Below are positions 60,813-64,000 of a DNA stretch of 64,000 nt, one piece after another (positions within the stretch are counted from its first letter, which is position 1; each line of letters opens with the position of its first letter). The notes under the pieces are model-generated. The model ran no database searches. It saw only the letters and a list, made by a program, of their open reading frames with translations, and had not been told where the DNA came from. The DNA comes from Novilysobacter antarcticus. Its GTDB lineage: Bacteria; Pseudomonadota; Gammaproteobacteria; Xanthomonadales; Xanthomonadaceae. The stretch covers positions 974,261 through 1,038,260 of the forward strand of contig NZ_JAIEUJ010000001.1 in the NCBI RefSeq assembly GCF_019802285.1. The letters are read 5' to 3'. The translations under genes and the position numbers were made by a program.

Positions 60813-63128
60813 TCAGTGCGCACCCGCCAGACGGCCTGCGGCCTCGACGATATCCTCTTCCCGGGGAATGACCAGGAACGCGGCGCCGGCCAGCGGCGTG
60901 TAGGTGTCCGTACCGACCACCCGTTCAAACGGGATGTCACCCAAACCGCCTTCCGCGATCGCGGTGATGATCCCCTCCCCCACGCCCGCGCTTTGGCGGC
61001 CCTCATCGACAATGATGATCCTGCGTGCGCCGCGGGCCTGATCGACGATCCAATCGTCATTGAGCGGCACCAGCCAGCATATGTCGACAACGCGGACACC
61101 CCAGCCGTGGGTTTTCCCGATGCTGCGGGCGGCGCGAAGACTCATCGGCACGCCATTGCCGTAGGTGAAGATCACCAGTCCATCGCGCCCATCGCCGACA
61201 TCAGCGCCAGCGCCTCCGAGGCTTTCAGGCGGGTACACGCGGCCTTCGCCGATCACCATCGCCTCGCCGGGGGCGGGATAGTCCGTCAGCCAACCGCCGT
61301 CCCCGGACTCGTGCAGGTCCTTGGTCATGTACAGCGCGATCGGCTCGAGGAAGACACTGACCCGACCGTCCACCTTGGCCAGCGCGGTCAATGTGCGCAG
61401 CATGGTGACCGCATCATCCCCACGCGAGGGGCAGCCGACCACCAGGCCGGGGATGTCACGCAGCGCGGTGATCGAATTGTCGTTGTGGAAGTGGCCACCG
61501 AACCCGCGCTGATAGCCCAGCCCGGCGATACGCACCACCATCGGGTTGGCGTACTGGTTGTTGCTGAAGAACTGCAGGCTCGCCGCCTCGCCGCGGATCT
61601 GGTCACAGGCGTTGTGGAAATACGCCAGGTACTGGATTTCCGGGATCGGCAGCATGCCGACATTCGCAAAACCCTGTGCCATGCCCAGGATCATCGTCTC
61701 GTCAAGCAGCGTATTGAACACGCGACGCGGACCGAACGCCTTCTGCAGTCCTTTGGTGACGGTGTAGACGCCGCCCTTCTGGGCCACGTCCTCGCCAAAC
61801 AGCAGGGCCTCGGGATACTTGGCGAACGTCTCGTGCAGGGCCTGGTTGATCTGGATCGCCATATGCCGGGGCGGCAGGTTCTCCGGCAGCTTCGCCTCGC
61901 CGCCGAAAACCTCCAGGCGGCGCTCCTGATAGTCGGCGCGCTCGGCCTCGGCCATGACCTTGTCGGGAGAGTACGGGGCCAGCGGCGCGATGACGTCCGC
62001 CAACGCTTCCAGCTTGGGGCGGCGATCGGCTGCTTCGGCGGCCGCGAAGCAGCGCTTGCGGGTGCGCTCGTAGAGCTCAAGCACCTCATCCCTGGACATG
62101 AGCCCGGATTCCAGTGCGATGGCCGCCGAGCGCAGCAGCGGATCCGTGGCCTCGACCGCGCACAGCTCTTCCAGCGATCGCCACTCGATCTCGAAGTCGG
62201 TGCCTGCGTGTCCCATGATCCGGGTCGTGCGCAGGTGCAGGAAGGTCGGCCGGCGCGTCGTACGGCAGTGGTCGACGGCGCGCTGGACGTCGGCGTAGCC
62301 ATTGGCCAGATCCAGGCCGTCGGCCGCGAAGTAGTCCAGGTCGGCGCGCCGGGAGAAATTGCGCGCGATCCAGCCCGACGGCGTCTTCACCGAGATGCCG
62401 ATTCCGTTGTCCTCACACACGAACAGGACTGGCGCCGGGAGCTTCTGGTAAGCGGTCCACGCAGCTGCATTGAAGGCGGTCTGCGCGGTGGCATGGTTGC
62501 TGGACGCATCGCCGAAGGAGCAGATGGTGATGCTGTCATCGGGAATCGGCAGCTGGTGCCCAAGGCGCCGACCGGCCTCGATCGCAATCGCCGTGCCGAG
62601 CGCTTTGGGCAGATGCGAGGCAATGGTCGAGGTCTGCGGGAGCACCCACAAGGGCTTGCTGCCCCAGACCTTGTGGCGACCACCGCTTGCCGGGTCATCC
62701 TTGCTGGCGGCAAAGCTCAGCGCGGAGTCCATCGCCGGATCCATGCCGGGTAATTTGCGGAAACGCTCGGCCATGAAACCGCCGCTGCGGTAGTGCAGGA
62801 ACGCCGGATCGGTGTGCCGGGTGGCTCGCGCGACCATCGCGTTGCCTTCGTGACCGGACGAGCCGATCGTGTAGAAGACCTTGTTCTGCACCCGCAGCAC
62901 CCGCGCCATGAGGTCCAGGTGTCGGCTGACCAGTTGCGATTCGAACAGTTCAAGGAAGCCCCTGGCATCCAGCGCGCTTCCCTCCAACACCGGCGCATCG
63001 GCGTCGGGTGGTTCACAGGTCCGCCCATCCCACGACTGGACGAATTCAGTGAAGTTGACATCGCAGATCTCGGCGCGGTTGAGACCTCGCATGCGCGCGG
63101 GGATCGGGGTGGACAGGCTCGACATCAT
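60813..63128 (-). CDS. Fused 2-oxoacid dehydrogenase E1 (alpha plus beta), thiamine-diphosphate dependent
   Basis: About 771 residues with both E1 subunits in one chain. The N-terminal alpha half has FYTIGSSGHEGNAMVARATR, the TPP motif GDASSNHATAQTAFNAAAW, and GHAGTDFEIEWRSLEE. The C-terminal beta half has MAIQINQALHETFAKYPEAL, FGEDVAQKGGVYTVTKGLQK, RVFNTLLDETMILGMAQGFA and a transketolase C domain (LVIFTYGNGVPMSLRAARSI, RIIIVDEGRQSAGVGEGIIT). It resembles branched-chain 2-oxoacid dehydrogenase E1, but substrate is not determined by sequence. No E2/E3 genes adjoin it. Two adjacent ATGs (63128, 63125) follow GGAG. Confidence 0.88.
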   Translation of the reverse strand: MMSSLSTPIPARMRGLNRAEICDVNFTEFVQSWDGRTCEPPDADAPVLEGSALDARGFLELFESQLVSRHLDLMARVLRVQNKVFYTIGSSGHEGNAMVARATRHTDPAFLHYRSGGFMAERFRKLPGMDPAMDSALSFAASKDDPASGGRHKVWGSKPLWVLPQTSTIASHLPKALGTAIAIEAGRRLGHQLPIPDDSITICSFGDASSNHATAQTAFNAAAWTAYQKLPAPVLFVCEDNGIGISVKTPSGWIARNFSRRADLDYFAADGLDLANGYADVQRAVDHCRTTRRPTFLHLRTTRIMGHAGTDFEIEWRSLEELCAVEATDPLLRSAAIALESGLMSRDEVLELYERTRKRCFAAAEAADRRPKLEALADVIAPLAPYSPDKVMAEAERADYQERRLEVFGGEAKLPENLPPRHMAIQINQALHETFAKYPEALLFGEDVAQKGGVYTVTKGLQKAFGPRRVFNTLLDETMILGMAQGFANVGMLPIPEIQYLAYFHNACDQIRGEAASLQFFSNNQYANPMVVRIAGLGYQRGFGGHFHNDNSITALRDIPGLVVGCPSRGDDAVTMLRTLTALAKVDGRVSVFLEPIALYMTKDLHESGDGGWLTDYPAPGEAMVIGEGRVYPPESLGGAGADVGDGRDGLVIFTYGNGVPMSLRAARSIGKTHGWGVRVVDICWLVPLNDDWIVDQARGARRIIIVDEGRQSAGVGEGIITAIAEGGLGDIPFERVVGTDTYTPLAGAAFLVIPREEDIVEAAGRLAGAH

Positions 63129-63223
63129 CAGGGCTCCGCCTCTGCCGGAGGGCGCGAGGCTGCAATAGGAAAAGGTGGAGTAGCGACTGGGACGCACACG
63201 GCTCCGCTACGGGTTGCCGTGGC

Positions 63224-63787
63224 TCAGGGAGGCGCCTGCGTCTTTCGGGCACGCCATTGCTCCCGGGACTGGCCCCAGATCTGCACGGCTTTATCGTCAT
63301 AGGGCTCGGGCAATTGGCCCATGCGAAGCAGACTCGATCCAAGACGCTGGGCGAGGCGTTGCGATGCGTGGTTATCCGGGTCGATGGAATGGATCACCTC
63401 GGGCCATCCCAACTCCTCCATCGCCCATTCGGTGGCGGCGGTGGCGGCTTCAAGCGCATATCCCTGCCCCCAGGCGGCGCGACGGAACGACCACCCGATC
63501 TCCGGACCCGGCCAATCGACCGGATGCCAGGGACCGGTCTGTCCCAGCCACTGGCCACTGTGCTTGTCGATGACGGAAAACATCGCAAAGCCCTGCATCG
63601 CCCAGGCGCCGGGCATCTGCAGAAATCTCCGCCACGCGGCCGAACGCGGCATGTGGCCGCCGATATAGCGGGCTGCCTCCTCATCACCCAGCATCTCCGC
63701 CACACCCTCGAAGTCCTCCACCCGCTGCGGACGCAACAGCAGGCGGGAGGTTTCCAGGGTTGGGCCCAGCGGATGGATAGAGTTCAT
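63224..63787 (-). CDS. GNAT-family N-acetyltransferase (RimJ/RimL-like)
   Basis: 187 residues. RimJ-type start TLETSRLLLRPQRVEDFEGV, then the acetyl-CoA-binding region around GPEIGWSFRRAAWGQGYALE, where RRAAWGQGYA replaces the classical R/Q-x-x-G-x-G/A. The C-terminal part HSIDPDNHASQRLAQRLGSS is typical of the family (N-x-x-S). Substrate unknown; small-molecule or protein N-termini possible. ATG 63787 is favoured over a longer frame by homology and by GGAGCC upstream. Confidence 0.85.
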   Translation of the reverse strand: MNSIHPLGPTLETSRLLLRPQRVEDFEGVAEMLGDEEAARYIGGHMPRSAAWRRFLQMPGAWAMQGFAMFSVIDKHSGQWLGQTGPWHPVDWPGPEIGWSFRRAAWGQGYALEAATAATEWAMEELGWPEVIHSIDPDNHASQRLAQRLGSSLLRMGQLPEPYDDKAVQIWGQSREQWRARKTQAPP

Positions 63788-63872
63788 CAACGGCTCCGAT
63801 TCTTTCCATGAGACGGCGGGATGTCGATCAGACAAGGCGACTCTAGCCCGGCGCAGATGCCGGGGGCGGTTA

Positions 63873-64000
63873 TCAGAACGCGTTGATCCCCGTCAGCTCG
63901 CGGCCGACCACCAGCTGGTGCACGGTCTCGGTGCCCTCGTAGGTGATCACCGACTCCAGGTTCATGGCGTGGCGGATCGCGCAATGCTCGGTGGTGATGC
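63873..64000 (-). CDS. Acyl-CoA dehydrogenase family protein, C-terminal end only
   Basis: Only the last 42 codons are in the window; the gene continues past base 64000. The visible end ([20 protein letters not shown], then [12 protein letters not shown]) matches the C-terminus of glutaryl-CoA-type acyl-CoA dehydrogenases, where NLESV.TYEGT contains the FAD-contacting region and the protein ends GI.AF. Assignment to glutaryl-CoA dehydrogenase specifically is likely but not certain from this fragment. Confidence 0.8.
   Translation of the reverse strand, partial: ITTEHCAIRHAMNLESVITYEGTETVHQLVVGRELTGINAF

Noticed and set aside
60816..62753. Rightward 645-codon open frame
   Set aside because: Antisense to the fused E1 gene; shadow frame.

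Overview
The window is a high-GC gammaproteobacterial chromosome segment. It is most like the Lysobacteraceae/Xanthomonadaceae (Lysobacter or Luteimonas type). This placement rests on recognised proteins and gene order: the CopL-CopA-CopB copper cluster, serC-pheA-aroA, exbB-exbD-msbA-lpxK-kdsB, the sdhCDAB-sdhE-lolCD run and a CrbS/CrbR-type acetate regulatory pair. No 16S gene or other decisive marker is present, so genus is inference.

Layout. 1-2243: the end of scpB, then rluB and a terminator. 2289-5685: three envelope or secreted proteins, including one that carries only a stub of a VWA domain. 5698-11647: a 3-hydroxybutyrate oligomer hydrolase beside a CrbR/CrbS-like pair. 11738-15296: serC-pheA-aroA. 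15375-17571: an FHA membrane protein, a PHA-granule-type small protein and an Mrr-like membrane protein. 17600-20246: a cyanide-insensitive bd oxidase (cioA, cioB and a 51-residue DUF2474 subunit). 20315-28017: tyrB-speD, an EamA transporter, a DUF72 protein, tRNA-Val, an ArsC-like reductase, a glutamate-synthase-like protein and a lytic transglycosylase. 28119-29261: a decayed tRNA-Leu fragment, a small AT-rich segment and the intact tRNA-Leu. 29420-35647: copper resistance. 35700-40630: a genomic island in tRNA-Cys. 40785-50891: tRNA-Gly, pgsA-uvrC, a DUF445 protein, a K+ channel and the exbBD-msbA-lpxK-kdsB envelope operon. 50918-59838: comEC (frameshifted), lolDC, ygfX, sdhE, the succinate dehydrogenase operon and its tiny assembly gene. 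59868-64000: ygfZ, a fused 2-oxoacid dehydrogenase E1, an acetyltransferase and the end of an acyl-CoA dehydrogenase.

The most unusual part is 35700-40630. A perfect 45-bp direct repeat of the 3' half of tRNA-Cys brackets about 4.8 kb. The presumed original tRNA terminator is left beside the broken tRNA copy, and a replacement terminator sits beside the intact tRNA. A second pair of short repeats (ATTTACCACT...ACCACTCCAAAA) lies just inside each end, as integrase arm sites would. I see no integrase. The cargo is one tightly overlapped leftward operon: an XRE regulator, an 87-residue unknown protein, an SRA(YDG)-HNH modification-dependent nuclease, a 150-residue nuclease-like protein and a two-TM protein. 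It is read away from a perfect 21-bp palindrome and an excisionase-like HTH gene; an SRAP (YedK/HMCES) gene completes the island. This looks like a compact type IV restriction or defence module on a non-autonomous element, and is the best candidate here for an undescribed system.

The rest is mainly core metabolism and envelope biogenesis. Genes too short for routine calling were recovered by reading the sequence directly, for example sdhAF4 at 59662-59838 and the DUF2474 subunit at 17600-17755.
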